Of a stretch of DNA of 64,000 nt, positions 1 through 12,686 are shown piece by piece. Position numbers and translations under genes: made by a program. The notes beneath the pieces are model-generated. The model saw only the letters and a list, made by a program, of their open reading frames with translations, searched no databases and was not told the origin of the DNA. The stretch comes from Lichenostomus cassidix. Taxonomy: Eukaryota > Chordata > Aves > Passeriformes > Meliphagidae. The stretch is taken from positions 71,154,556 to 71,218,555 of the forward strand of contig CM039184.1 of assembly GCA_008360975.2 (NCBI GenBank), given 5' to 3'. Each line of letters begins with the position of its first letter. Position 1 is the first letter of the stretch.

Positions 1-3000
1 ATTAACCATGCCTCTATGCAATGTTCCTAAATTATCCCTGGGGAGCTCTAAATCAGTCACAGCATCTCAGCTGTAAGAGGACAGGGAGAACAGTACCACA
101 TGTGGTAGGTGTGAATGGCAATTCCCTAGCTTTCTATTTTTGGTGATATTGGAAGAGTTAAAGATTTGTTTTCCACCGCAGTGACAGTAATTGCTCTGGC
201 TTGTTTTATTTTTGTTGTCAGTGGTAGGGTTTTTATATGCCATCATTTTCATCAGCACTTAATTGTTGGCACAGAGCCTCAGCTGCCAAATTACCTGTCT
301 ACTTGCCATGTGAAGGGCTATTATGTCATTTGCCTTCTGAAGTAGCTGTGCCATTCCAGAGTTAAGGCTGTGGTTTTTGCTTCACACAGGTACTAAACAT
401 TTCTCCATCTTGTGCTAAGTATAAATAGAAGATCAGGTTGTCCTTCAAACCACTGAGTGTGCTGGTTGGAGAAGGCTGCCAACAGTGGGGAGCTGCCACC
501 CCAGCGCTGGCAAGAAGAGATTCTGAGGTGGTAGAGGAGAACTGGACAGAGTTTGTTATAGCTAGGAGAGCGACCAGCTGACCTGAAAAACAAGCAGGAA
601 TGATCCACCTACAAGCACAGTGGGCAAGGGGAGGGTGGTGTGTAAAGCTGTTCTATTTTCTTTAAATAGAAAGTATCATAGAGCTGAGGTCTAGGTCAAT
701 GTTCTGGCCACAGCTTGCGTCTGTGGTGGCTCGCTGATCTCTCACAGTAATCACACTGATCTTTCACCAGGAGCTCTGTGAGTACATTGCTTGAGATTTT
801 ACCCTCCATATCTAAAGGGTTTTGTTCAGCTGAATGCTGCTGCTTCACTGTAGAAGGCAGGTGCTGGGGCTGGCTAGCTCAGTAATGCAGGGATGTTCTT
901 GTGGGATGTTCTCTCCCCAGCTCTCATTTTAACAGGTTCAGATGTCTCAGTTTCATTTTCTTTCCATCTGCTTTACCCTCTGGTTCATGACACCCTGGTG
1001 CTGCAATTTACCCCAGAGCTTGTGGACAGATGAAAACTTAATGGGAATTTTATCTAAGTATATTTTCTGCTAGCCTGATGCAGACCAGGGACGTGAACCA
1101 GTTTACTGACGTTTTGATGAATGTGCTGATCACCCACTGCTTGTACTCCAGAGACAGAAGATCCTTATTTCACTCCTTTCTATCAGAATTAAGACTGCTT
1201 GGTTCACTAAATTTGTTGTCTCTGTGGCAAATGTGCAGCACAGCAAAGGGAGAAGCTGCTCCCAACTCACCCAACAAGAGGGCCAAACGTGGTCTCATCT
1301 CCCTGCCCTGGGTGCCCTCCTGTGGACGTGAAGCCACAAAGGGGAGAGTTTGGTAAAAGCCCTGTTATCTCCAGCACATTAAATGATACATTCAAGACAT
1401 TACTAGGGAACACACGTGTTACTGGATCTGTTCAAATCCCGTATCTGTGGTTTCTAGAGGAGGAACACTCAAAGTCTAGCTCCTGGCTTCATAGGAGCCA
1501 TTTCCTATTCATCTCATTTCCTGCATTCTTTACACTAAAAACTTTCTTCCTGCTGTATTGAACTTGCTAGCAGTGTTGGGAGATGCAAAACACAGATCAT
1601 CTAGGATATCTGTGTCTAGTGGGAGAAGGAAAAAAACCAGCATAAGGAGGTATTTAACTGTTGTGATGTGTGAAACTGTCAAAAGAAACACTTTGTCCAC
1701 ACCCCAATGAAGATGTGAGACTGTTCCCTGGTGAATTGGTTGCCTCTTTCAATACTTTGCTTTGAAAATGTGCAGAGATTTTAACTGGGGAAGGTGCACA
1801 ATATCTGCCACAATCAGAAAGTGCACCCACAGACAAGTCAAACCTGACATTTTTGTCTGTGTTTCACAATTGTGTGAGGAAACAATCACAGCGAACACCA
1901 ACCACCTCTCACGCAGGAGAATCCCACAAACCCTATAGAAGATATTTCCTACATATGCTTTTGAAATAGGAATTGCAGCAGCTTCAGCTCCTGCATGGGC
2001 CTTCCCCTGAGAACTAAATTTCAACCTTTAAGGTTAAATTCGGGTTAGCATGACACCATCTGTCTCAGTTGCCCATTTTGTGTGAGAACATGGTGCAGTT
2101 GGCCAACATTTCAAATGCTGTGTACAGTGCCTCTATAGGGAGACCCATGAGAGAAAAGTGCTTCTGGGAACTACAGTAGTTTTATACCAAGTTCTTTAAA
2201 GCATGTGAATAGTAGTTGCCTGAAATGTTACTTCCTTGTACAAGGTAAGAGTTTCTTTAAGCAGAGTTCAAAATCAAACAACATTTATTATAATAAATAT
2301 TGTCAGAGAACTTCAGGTCTGTTGATGTATTCTGGTAAAAATTGGAGTCTAAATGAATATTGAAAGGAAAGGATTGAAAAATATACTTTCATGCACTATT
2401 TCTAATAAGTTATTCAATTATAACAATAATCAGGAAACAAAGGTGTTTGGAAGTCTGATAATTCAGCGATAGCATCCAAGGTTAACTATGTCACCTCCAT
2501 TCCCAGTCACAGGTAGCTCATAGCTGCAGTAACAGTTTAATTAAATTCCAGGTATGCCATCCATCCTGCCCTCTGCCTACTGGAACTTTGCCACAGCTCC
2601 TCTTCCAGTCTGCTCTGGGAACTGAATGCACCCCAGTCTGGGCAGGGGCAGGGACTTTTTGGTAAATGTGGTTGCACTGCCTGCTGACATCTGTCTCAGA
2701 CTTCCAGCATCTGGGAAATAAATCAGTTCATCTGATGGTCTCCTGATCTCCAGCACAGGTGAGGCTGTACAGGGCAATTTTGCTTCATAGCTGGGGCAGG
2801 GATGAGTTTTGAGAGCTGGGTGTGGAGATTGAAGGGGAGAAGTTTGGCAGCCTCTTGACTACTGGGGCAAGTGAAGAAGTATAATTATTTCTTGTGTATA
2901 CAGTTATAAATTCTGATTTATCCTACGAACTTATTTCTAGCTACAACCCTCAGCATAAATGAAAACTTCCCTGTTGTGCTTAAAAAACAAATCCTATCTA

Positions 3001-3879
3001 TGTCCCTGGAAGGCAAAGCCCAATGCTGGCAGGATAACACACAAGACAGGTTGAACAAGTTTGGTGCAGCTGAACTTGTGAACTGGAGCTGGATCACATC
3101 CCACCACTTTGGTGCATAAAAGGAGGGAGCCACATGACTTTCCTCACTAAGCCACATAAAAACAACCTCAAAGACAGTGTCTGAAGCCGTCAGTGGCTGA
3201 ACACGACACAGGAGCTGTTGCCAGAAGCAGTAGCCAGGTGACAAGGCAGAGGGGAAAACCTACAGCCATGTACAACAACGGGATCAGTGGGAATGACTGG
3301 AAGTTTTCCAATAAGTCTTCAACGCCTGTATCTGAAGGGCAAGAATAACTGGCTTTGATGCATGGTGCTGATCTCTCCTGGTAAATCTCAGCAGAGCCAA
3401 CAAGACTGCTTTGTGTGTACTTGCCTAAAATTAACTTTCCTAAATGTCTGAAGAGTGTAAGTGGTGGAGAAGAGGCTGGCTCCAGGAACTGGTGCCTGGA
3501 GATGTCTCTGTCAGCTCCTTCCTCACCATGTGCCAGTCCAGTCCTACCTGCAAATAGTTTCTATCCCCATGGCCATAGCTAAGATATGTCTTTGCATCTG
3601 CTGTCACTGAGGCTTGACCCAGTGCCAGGGTGGACAGGGCATGGATGCAGATGAAGCAATTTTACCCCATGCTCCCCCTTTGGAGGGGACGGAAATTCCT
3701 CTGACTGAAGCAACACTCAGAGGTTTGGCTTTGAGCCCCCTGTAAGGGCCTATGCTGCAGAAGGCTATTTAATGTCTGCTTGCTACAATAGAAAGCTGAA
3801 GACTTCAAAGGCCTCTCCAGCTTCCCCATAGTGAAGCTGTCATTTAGGCTGTTTAGCACCAAAGATTAAATTTGCGGTG
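1..3879. other. Unique noncoding DNA, no gene seen
   Basis: No reading frame here has recognisable domains or a credible exon structure. The few open frames are under about 110 codons and occur on both strands. Composition is ordinary for vertebrate intergenic DNA, with few CpG. The only exact structure I noted is a perfect 16-bp AT palindrome at 2283-2298. I recognise no interspersed repeat. Confidence 0.6.
2283..2298. repeat. 16-bp perfect AT palindrome
   Basis: The sequence ATTTATTATAATAAAT equals its own reverse complement. It consists only of A and T and sits in AT-rich DNA, so chance is the simplest explanation. It has no flanking transposon signature. Confidence 0.5.
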
Positions 3880-4560
3880 TTTTCCAATAACCTACTGCAT
3901 CATCATTTACTCACATTACTAATACTCCAGCAGATTTCAATGACCTTTGCAAAAATAAAATCAGACTAGATTGACATATTTGCTTTAGAAGATGCTAATC
4001 AATACCTATTTTGTTAGCCAATATGGTTATGTCTCCTGTTATTGTGATTTATTTCGTTTTTGTTGACCAAAGGTGGTTGCATGGGTGATAACAGTACTGA
4101 AAGTGGCAAGGGTTAATAAATTCAGATGAGGTTGTCATCTTATTACCAGAGTGCAGGAAGTGAAGCACAGCCATTTAATTAACCTAGTCGCAATGAATTT
4201 TTTGCAACACGCAGTTAACACTTCATCTATTAAAACCACGAAGCAGATGGTAGTGAGCAGTTTTGTCTGCCATAAATAGGGTACCAATTTAAATTACTTG
4301 CTGCACAGGATTTTATTGGATGAAATTATCTAGATATTAAATGGTGAGATATTTAATAATCTTTTTCCTTTAAGTCATGCATATATAAGATTCTTGGTCC
4401 AATAGTAGAAAACTCAATTATTTCCATGAAATCTCCAAAATGGAGAGCTTAAAAAAAAAAAAAAGACAAAACCTTGATGAATTGACATTTCATCAAACTC
4501 CAAGGCCTTCAGTCATTGTCTTTGCTAGAGAATATATATCGCATTATAAAGTTTTACCCT
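3880..4560. promoter_or_regulatory. Candidate conserved noncoding element (enhancer-like)
   Basis: This AT-rich stretch contains a perfect TTAATTAA homeodomain-type site at 4175-4182, several other ATTA cores and the CpG-containing words CCTAGTCGCAATG and CAACACGCAG. Richly textured AT-rich DNA of this kind, with no simple repeats over some 500 bases, is the usual look of developmental enhancers conserved among amniotes. That is inference from texture only; I have no alignment. An A14 run at 4451-4464 lies inside its right part. It could equally be unremarkable AT-rich DNA. Confidence 0.3.
4451..4464. repeat. Poly-A tract (A14)
   Basis: A run of 14 A with no recognisable retroposed body on either side. 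Treated as a simple homopolymer. Confidence 0.8.
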
Positions 4561-6703
4561 ACTTTCTCTATCTGCGCAAGAGATTTTTATTATTCACATA
4601 AATGGATAATCCTAGAAGACTATTAAAAGGCCCCATTTCTCAATAGACCGGTAGTTTCTCTCTTGCTCTTGAAAAATGATTGTGATAAATATTACCAAAT
4701 TTAACATTTTCCTTTTCATTTCCCACAGTTAGGAAGAGTTATGTGAGCACATGGCTGCACATATGGGCAAGGGGGCTGTATATCAAAGGCACTGTGGGCA
4801 ACTTGGTGCCTGAAGCTGAGTAGCCACTTTGCTTCCCTGTCTTTTATCCTGCGGAGGGGAGCGGAAACGTAAAAAACCTGACCAACCAAACAAGCAAAAT
4901 AAAACACAGTTGTATGATATGGTTTCATATGCACATAACAATTCTGACATTTCTGGAACTTGCCAGCTCTTGAAATTATTTCATGCACAAAATTGCTGCC
5001 CTCATATAAAATACAAGAGAGAGGAAGAAGCAAACAGGCTCTCCTAAAATCATGATTGCCTCACGACTGTGTGAAACCCATTTCTTAGCAAAGAAGCAAA
5101 TGTTTGCTTGAAATCAGAGCAAAATCTCAGGAAGAAAAGCAAAGCCTGAGCCAGCATAGCAAGTAGGTCGCTGCACACCCAGGATTGTGCAGCACCCACA
5201 GTCCTAGGCAAGGGCAGAAAATTGTCTTTCCACTCCTTCAGAGAAAACAAATCTGACCAACTTTCCTTCGGCATTCTCCTTCTGCCTCCAAAGACAGACG
5301 CTTGACAACAAGGCTGTGCTTCTCGTGAATAGGGTTCATTAAGCCCGCAGAAAGCCAGAGGGTGTGCATTCATTTGTTTGAATGACTCGCGGAGACTCCT
5401 TTATTTGAATGACTTTTTCCTTAGAGAGGCAGAAGGCAAGTGTGTCCTTTGTCACCTCCTCTGATTGCTCTGTCCACTGAACCGCTAGCAATAGCTATCA
5501 GAAAGTCTCCAGAGATTCGAGGCGTCACAATCCATGACAAAGGACATAAATTGCTCTTTTCACAGATGACATCCTGCTTTATCTCAGTAAAACACAAATC
5601 TATGTTCAATACCTGAAGAAGTCCTGGAGCATTACTCTACTGGAGCAAGGCTTCATGGAAATATGACTAAATCAGAGGTGATCCTTACACAATCATCCAG
5701 GGAGATTTTTTTTCATTTTCTGTGCTGTTGACTTCTAGGGCAATTCAACTATTTATTGGTACCAGCCCCACCCTTCCCAAGAAAACTGCCAAGGTCCTTT
5801 TTCAGCCCATCATATCAGGAAGAAAGGACTTCATGTTGTTGAACATACTGGCACAGGTTTGGCTTGGCTGTAACAAAACCAAGTCAAATGTATGGTCCCA
5901 AGTGTAAGTAACACACAAAAGAGACCAAGAATAAACTTTTTGAGCCTCAGTAAAACCTTAAGAAAAAATGAAGGCTTTCCCTGGTAGGCACACGTGATTA
6001 GCAGGAAATGTTAGCTGCCCTCTTGGGAAGGGCATGCAGAGCTCCCAGCGCCAGCCCCTCTGCACGAGGAGCTGGGGGGCACTTGACAGCTCTTTATTCC
6101 CTTCATGTGTGATTTGTGACTAAGGCTTATGGACTTCTTGAGGAGGCAGGCAGATCTAGAGACCATCCCATCACTTCTGGGAGAAGGACAATCACATTAC
6201 CTTTGGGCAGCCAACTCCCCTCCAGGCTGCCACAGATTGCCACAGCAATGGGACATGATGCTTAAAAGGTGGGAAGGAGAGGATTGAGGAGCAGAACATG
6301 GTCTTTGTTCAATGGCACAACCAAATCAACTTTGGACAGCTCAAAACTAAATTTTATTTGGTTTCCAAACATACTAGGAGCTCATTCCTTCCTAGCAATT
6401 GCTGCTGAAGAGAAATGAATGGACAGACAGCCAGGTGGAGCAGACAGTACCCTAAGTTGCAGAAGCTGCCACTGCTGCAAGGGGGACCTCTGTCCTTACT
6501 CACTCAAATGAAAAAGGAAAAAAGCATGTTAATACCCCAAGTTTCAGAGTGGCAGCTTTTAAGCTGCTGTGATTTTCTGTCACTCCATGAATACCAAAGC
6601 ACATCAATATCCACAACTCTAACAGTTTCCCCCCTTTCATTAAGCATCATTAACAGGTTTTCCCATGACAATAAATAATGAAACACTGTAAAAGAGTTTA
6701 AAA

Positions 6704-6760
6704 TATTGATTGGACATTGATGGATATTGATTGGATATTGGTATTGATTGGATATTGATG
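6704..6760 (+). repeat. Imperfect (GATATTGATTG)n tandem repeat
   Basis: The word ATTGATTGGA recurs with variants (ATTGATTGGACATTGATGG, then ATATTGATTGG, then ATATTGGTATTGATTGG) over about 57 bases. It is a small, decayed minisatellite with a unit of roughly 10-12 bases and no coding frame. Confidence 0.7.
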
Positions 6761-9700
6761 CTTTTGCTCAGATAGGTCAATATTACAGGTCAGTGAAATG
6801 CTGAGGCATTTCAAGGGAAAATGACCAGCCTGGGCCAAGTCAAGAGGTCAAAGTCAGGCCCAGAAACAAACCCTGTCTCCTGACTGCCAACTCAGTGCTT
6901 TATCAACAAAGTGCATTGCTCTTTAGTATTTTCATTTATAATGCAGATTAGGTGGATGAGAGGAAAATTTAATCATTTAGAATGACTAATAACTATGCTA
7001 ATGTGTTCAGATAAAATAAGCATTCACATATGCTGAAAGCCTTTATAGTGTAATAAACTTCTGTTATCTTTTGAGGCGTGCAGTACTTTGATTTTCGTAT
7101 ACCAACTCCTTTTTATTTCAAATGCAATAAAAAAATGTTTTTTTAAAAAGATTGCAAAGCACAAGACTCCTGAACCTCATTTCAGTAGTGCTTGTGTGAA
7201 GTGCTGACAAACTACTCTGAATATTGGGCTCAGGAGGCTGGGGTTTCTTTGGCTGACTGGGGTTTTTTGCTCTCTGACAAAGTGTGTCAAACTAATTTGA
7301 AGACTTGCACTTCAGAGATGGCAAAGAGCTTTGAGGACACTGATTTCAATGAGTTTGAAACTTTGTGTGTACAGAAACACTAATCCCCTTGGAAATTACT
7401 TTTGTTTTCCTGCATAAGACCAAACACATTTTGATTCCCTACCTAAGTTTCTGTTGTTCTTCCTTATAACACACACACATTTCTAAAACATTTTAACAGG
7501 TTTTAACTCAGACCTGGCTGCTAATCACATGGCACCATGTGTGACACTCACAGCCTTTCCTCTGGCTGCAGATTCTTTGCTACATCTTTCCCACCGCAGC
7601 CACAGACCCCAAAGTTGCTGCCACCGAGGTGCAGGTCAGGCTGGATGTTTTAGGAAGCAGATCACTTTTTCCTGAAAACATCTCCAAATGATGCTGCAGC
7701 CAGTACAGAAGGTCAGCCCTGAAGCCCAGCAGGCTGCTCCACCATGGCATGGCCTTGCCAGTCTTGGAGAAAAACCTGATGCTGTTCTTTACTCCTGCCC
7801 TGCACCATGTTATGGTTCTCCTGTATGGAGCACTTCAAAAGCAGAAAAATAAATGAGAAGTCATGGGAGAAAATAACCTCAGAGTGGAAAAAAAAGAAAC
7901 TATCATTCACTATTAATTTTAACTTGCACTGAAAATAATTTAAGTCAGTTTAAGTCAGTGGAGAAAACCAGCTGTCTGTAAAGGAAAAGAAAGTATAGCA
8001 AATGCAGTAACTTTATTTGTTTAGTCTTCTCTTGAGAAGAATGAAATAGCAAAACACCTTGTCTATAAAAGGAAATAATTACCTGGCAGAGGGCAATAAA
8101 TGACCACATATTAAAAACATCATCAAGAACAATAGAAGGTCTTGGAGCCTGGATTTCCCTTACAATAGGACAATGAAGAATAACTAAAATAAAAAAAGCA
8201 TAAAGCAATGGTGTCTCATTCTGGATGAAAGCACAAGCCTCACCAAAAGGTTTAAAACAAGGAATGTGCCCTAAAATAGGAAATGGGGCCTCTCTACCCA
8301 GTTGACTTTTGTGAATGAGCTCAGAGAGCTCTATAAAGGGATGGCTGCCAGCATGGGGAAGGCAAATGCTGCAGAGGGCATCATCAGGGAAAAATTAGCA
8401 GATGAGTCTACTGAAGCTGAGGTAGAAAATAGAAGGGAGGCTGACTAGCAAAGTGCAGATCTTAGACAGTTTGTCAGGAAAAATTGCCTACCTGTTCCCA
8501 TCTCCGTGGAGATGCACGGGTTATATTTGGTACTTGAGATTTTGTCATTTACACTCCACTAAGTGTTTGCCTGTGAGAACCTGTATTTATATCGCAAGGT
8601 TAATTAGTCATGCTGGAAAGCAGTGCTGCAGGATGGACGGGAAGGGACAGCAGACATGCCCAAGTCTTTCTTTAAACACTCGCTGCCAATATTTTCTAAG
8701 CTAACCCTAAAATTCAGTTTCCAATGGCTGTATTCTTTATGCAGAAGAGCTATGGAAAATAAAGGGTGATGGGAGAATTTGCAGTATTTAACGTATCCCT
8801 GTGATCATGAAAATAGCCAGGAGGACAAACAGCACTCACAGGCAGAGGAGTTGCTGCAGGAGCTGGGTGTGCAGGAGCAGTCCCGGCACGCCACGCTGGG
8901 TGCCTCGGGTGGTGAGGAGCTTTACACAGACAACTGGGTTACATTCCTCATCCTGGCACAGGCTGAACCACTGTAGATAACATTCCTCATCTGCTTTTTT
9001 CAGCTCCTTAGCAGAAATGTCATAGATAAGTGCAAGGTGTGAGTATTTAGGAGGAACATTTCCTTATCTTTTAATTAAGAATTTTACAGAGGTGGGTTGT
9101 TTGGTTTTTTTCCTTTTTGCAGGATAGGTAGAGTAGTAGATTTTTCCAGTCTAACCTTTTATAGGCCAGGCATGTGATATGTGGTAAGAGCCATGAGAGG
9201 CATTTAAATTATCTCTTTTGAGACCTTTTCATGCTTATTTTAGTTGCAATAGAATTGGGTCTGTTCCATATGTCCTGATTCACTACAGGATGCTTTTCTT
9301 GTTGGAGGAGCGGCTCTGTTTGATCAAGATGGTACTGACCTCATTTGTGAAATCAAGTATCAACTCAGTGTATGGGGAAGTGTCTTGCTAGTGCAGCTTC
9401 TAACAAAAAGTCTTTAAGAGAGTGGCTTAACACAAGTTCTATTAAGAGTAAGCCAAGGGGAAAAAAGAACAAACCTTATGTAATGTCCTACCACATAGAC
9501 ATTTAATTTTCCATTCACCTGATAAAAAATTTAATAAAAAAATGCTCTCATCTGAAATAAGAGCACTATGGTGTTTTTAACAGTCTTAGTCTTCTGTTGA
9601 CCTGAGAATATAAGATGCTGAAATCATAATAGTAAGATTGGATAGCTCTTGTTTTTATTTCCATGAGTGAGAAAAATTGTCTGTTATTATAATCTGCATG

Positions 9701-10339
9701 TTATTATGCCCTATTCACAGATACAGGAGCCAAGGGAGAAGTTTTGCTTCATCACAACTGACCAGACATTATCAAGGTGTATACACCATATGAACTACTC
9801 AGCCCTCCTTTATTTTAACAGCTGTAATGTTCACAAAGCTATGACCTGAATGGTAAAAAGAAAAAAAGTGAAAAACATATCTGACGTATCCTTAATAGAG
9901 GGCTGTAAAAATATTGGCTGACTACAGCCTACTACTATGTTTAGATATATGTTTCCCTGAAGAATGCAACCACCAGGGTAAAATATTAACAGTTGGTTTA
10001 TTGTAGTTTATGGTGTTGATGTTTCCCATTTATTTCCTCATTCATGTGCATGTGCAATAGGATGAACAAGCATGTGGGAGAAGCGAGTTGGGGATAGACT
10101 GAGGAAGAGCTCTGTGTCCAGGCAGATTCCAGGGCAGGGGCTCAGAAAGGAGGTATAAGACACTCTCCCTGCCCAGGGAAACTTTGGAAGAAATGTTAAC
10201 CCCTGTGGCCCAAGGTTGGGCAGTATGGACACACACAAATTAAACTGCATCTTCACCCTGGCTTTTTTCACCTGGAAAAATTCCAGCAGCAGTCAACTGC
10301 ACTTGCCTGGGAAAGCCCTTCTGAGGGACGCACAGATCT

Positions 10340-10650
10340 GTGACCCCACGCCCAGGCCTGCTGTCGGGAGGACAGCACAAGCTTCTCTGGTGCCTAAAAG
10401 GAAGCCAGCCGCTGGAAAAAACACAGCACAGCTTCAGCCAGCATGCAGCCATCAGCAAAACGTGCCAGGGTGGACACACCTGAGCAGCACAGCAGTGCTG
10501 GCAGCCATGGGCTGGGGGTTTGTGCCGCAGCCCTGCCAGCACCAGGCCCCGGCTCGGCCCAGCGCACACAGGCCTGGGCAGCATGGCCTCGCTGCAGCTG
10601 CGAGCCAGAAAATCCCAGGGAACAGCTTTCTGGCACGGATGGATAGACTC
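10340..10650. other. GC-rich patch with moderate CpG content
   Basis: GC content and CpG frequency rise clearly above the surroundings; I count roughly 11 CpG in about 310 bases, for example around CCCCGGCTCGGCCCAGCGC. Open frames run through it on both strands because stop codons are AT-rich. No TATA box, start-site motif or splice structure stands out. It could be a weak CpG island or a GC-biased segment. Confidence 0.35.
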
Positions 10651-12439
10651 TGTCTAGCCTGCAGCAATGAACATGGATGGGAGTTAGCTGGTAGGAAAAA
10701 GTGAGCAGCAGCGGTTTTTTGGATCAGCAGCTGGAAACAGAGAGGCCACATGGGCTGTTTCTCAGCTCAAGCATCCTATCTGAGCTCTGCTTTCAAACAG
10801 GGAAAGTACAAAACACACCTAAAATCTCACAAATGGTGCAGAAGGCTTCCCAGAAAAAGTACCTGGAGGAGATCTTCGTAGAGTCATTCCACTCTGATGC
10901 TCTGGGAGGCTGTGTGCTCAGTGAGTGGGGCTAGGGTGGATTTCACATGGTGCAGCACTACATATACAGTAAAGATCAAGGGCATTTACATGCTCGTGCG
11001 AAGCATCCAGGTTTGACCATTGCTAGAGACAATATACAATTCCCCACTACAGATGGATTCAGGGTGCACTCTGTTATGGCAGCTTCTGTTGCAATGGATT
11101 TCCAGAAATATGGGGAGTTGCATTAACACTGGAGCAAAAGCAGCAATAGCCACGGCAATAGCTCCTCAGAGCTGCTTGTCCCAGCTGTTAAAGAGAGGGA
11201 TGTTTTCTGCCTTGTTTTGCTGTTGTTGTTTATAAGTGTAGGAGATGCACATGATTAAAGTGTCTAGATCTGGAAATCATATTTTTATATCAGGGTGTGT
11301 GTCAGAGAGAGACAGGAAGAATTGATTAGATTCAGATTCAATAGTTTCTGAATTAGTGCTTTTAACTAATTAGGTCTACAAACACTTAGACAAATTCATA
11401 GTCAAAAGGATAAAATCAACATTTAATTTAAAAGCATCTTTAAGGAGTTTCATTGCCATATGTTGAAAATCTAATCTTTAAAAGAGAAAATATCTAAAAG
11501 TTTGGCTTACTTCTCGAATGTGTCAATTGATATTTTCCTTAATTTGACCTATTTATCTTAAAACATTTATAATCTGTTAGGAGGATGTTCATAGCTAAAT
11601 GTCCAATTTGGTTTGTTTGTTTTTTAAATCTGCCATTCTGCTGCCAAGAAATTAAACAAACAGATGCCACTCTTTTTTGAGGGTCTCCATTAAATGCAAT
11701 GTCTTACCCACCATCTGCTGGATCTGCAGCAGCAATTAACAGCTACACACTATTCCCAGAGCAGAGCTGACAGCAATTGATGGTGCTGGGATCCTGGCAA
11801 TTTCTCCTTCCTGCTCCTCACCCTCTCTCTTCCAAATACCTATAATACAAATATTTCTGCATAAAAGTCTGGGTCTGCTCAGAAAAAAAAGCAATGAGCT
11901 ATTCCTTGTTCTTCAAACTGTTGTGGATGAAAGTCCTCCCCAGGCATTACACTTTTTAAACAAAGAGCATTTTCAACAACAACTGAGCCAACAGATTTCT
12001 GCAAAGGCTGCATGAGCAAAGTTTGTCTGACATCTTTTGGAACAGGTCTCTTCTGCAACAGTGTGCAGCTGCTCTGAGGAGCCAGGGGCCAGGGCTGCAC
12101 ACAGGTTCTTCCCTTCTGCATTACTGGTTCAATCCCACTTGAGTGGGAAACCACGGAAAATTCCTACCTCTGTTGCATATGGAAATACCTGGGGAGGCGC
12201 AGCCTAGTGAGCAGCCATGAATCATGAGGACTGGATGTGATTCTTGTCCATTGTCTGCTGCAGGTAACTGGCTTTGTACCAGCAAACCCTCTTGGAGATT
12301 GAGTATTTTATTGGCAAGTGGCACTTTTCGTCACAGGATAACATGGAGTGTTTGGATTCCCTTTGGTGACTGGGGTGTCAGCCTTCAGCCTACAATCCAG
12401 TCCTTTCCTTTTGGCTGAGGAGATTGATTAGTAACCAGG

Positions 12440-12686
12440 TCTAGTTGTGCCACAGGGAGTTTAAATTGGTCATTAGGAAAATTTTCTTCACCAGAATGGT
12501 TGTCAAACACTGGAACAGGCTGCCTGGGGAAGCAATAGGATCACCATCCCTAGAAGTATTTAAAAGACCTGCAAATGTGGCACACAGGGACATGGTTTAG
12601 TGGTGGACTTGGCTGTGCTGGGATGAGGGTTGGACTTGATGTTAAAAGTCTTTTCCAACCTAAACAATTCTATGATTCCATGATTA
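12440..12686 (+). mobile_element. CR1 LINE 3'-end fragment, sense orientation
   Basis: The sequence follows the avian CR1 3' untranslated consensus in order: 'ggtcattaggaaaattttcttcac', 'ggttgtcaaacactggaacaggctgcctggggaag', 'tcaccatccctagaagtatttaaaagac', 'ggacatggtttag', 'ggttggacttgatg' and 'gtcttttccaacctaaacaattctatgattccatgatt' (each phrase matched in pieces). The terminal ATTCTATG-type octamers mark the true 3' end at about 12686. The element is 5'-truncated to roughly 250 bases, as most CR1 copies are. It carries no reverse-transcriptase sequence and is inactive. Confidence 0.93.

Larger units (their letters stand above)
4561..12439. other. Unique noncoding DNA with minor repeats
   Basis: No gene is supported. 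The segment holds a small GATATTG-type repeat (6704-6760), a GC-rich patch around 10,340-10,640 and an AT-rich, possibly conserved stretch at about 11,390-11,700. Short open frames at 7192-7383, 8779-8976 and 10216-10704 have no familiar domain. The last overlaps long open frames on the opposite strand, which is typical of stop-poor GC-rich DNA. An ACCATCTGCTGG word at 11710-11721 resembles a CTCF core but breaks a highly conserved position. Confidence 0.6.

Noticed and set aside
418..430. TATAAATAG word resembling a core promoter TATA box
   Set aside because: Isolated short match in AT-rich DNA with no downstream exon, CpG enrichment or other promoter element.
11710..11721. CTCF-like word ACCATCTGCTGG
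   Set aside because: It mismatches a highly conserved core position (the final C of GGC on the other strand), so chance is more likely.
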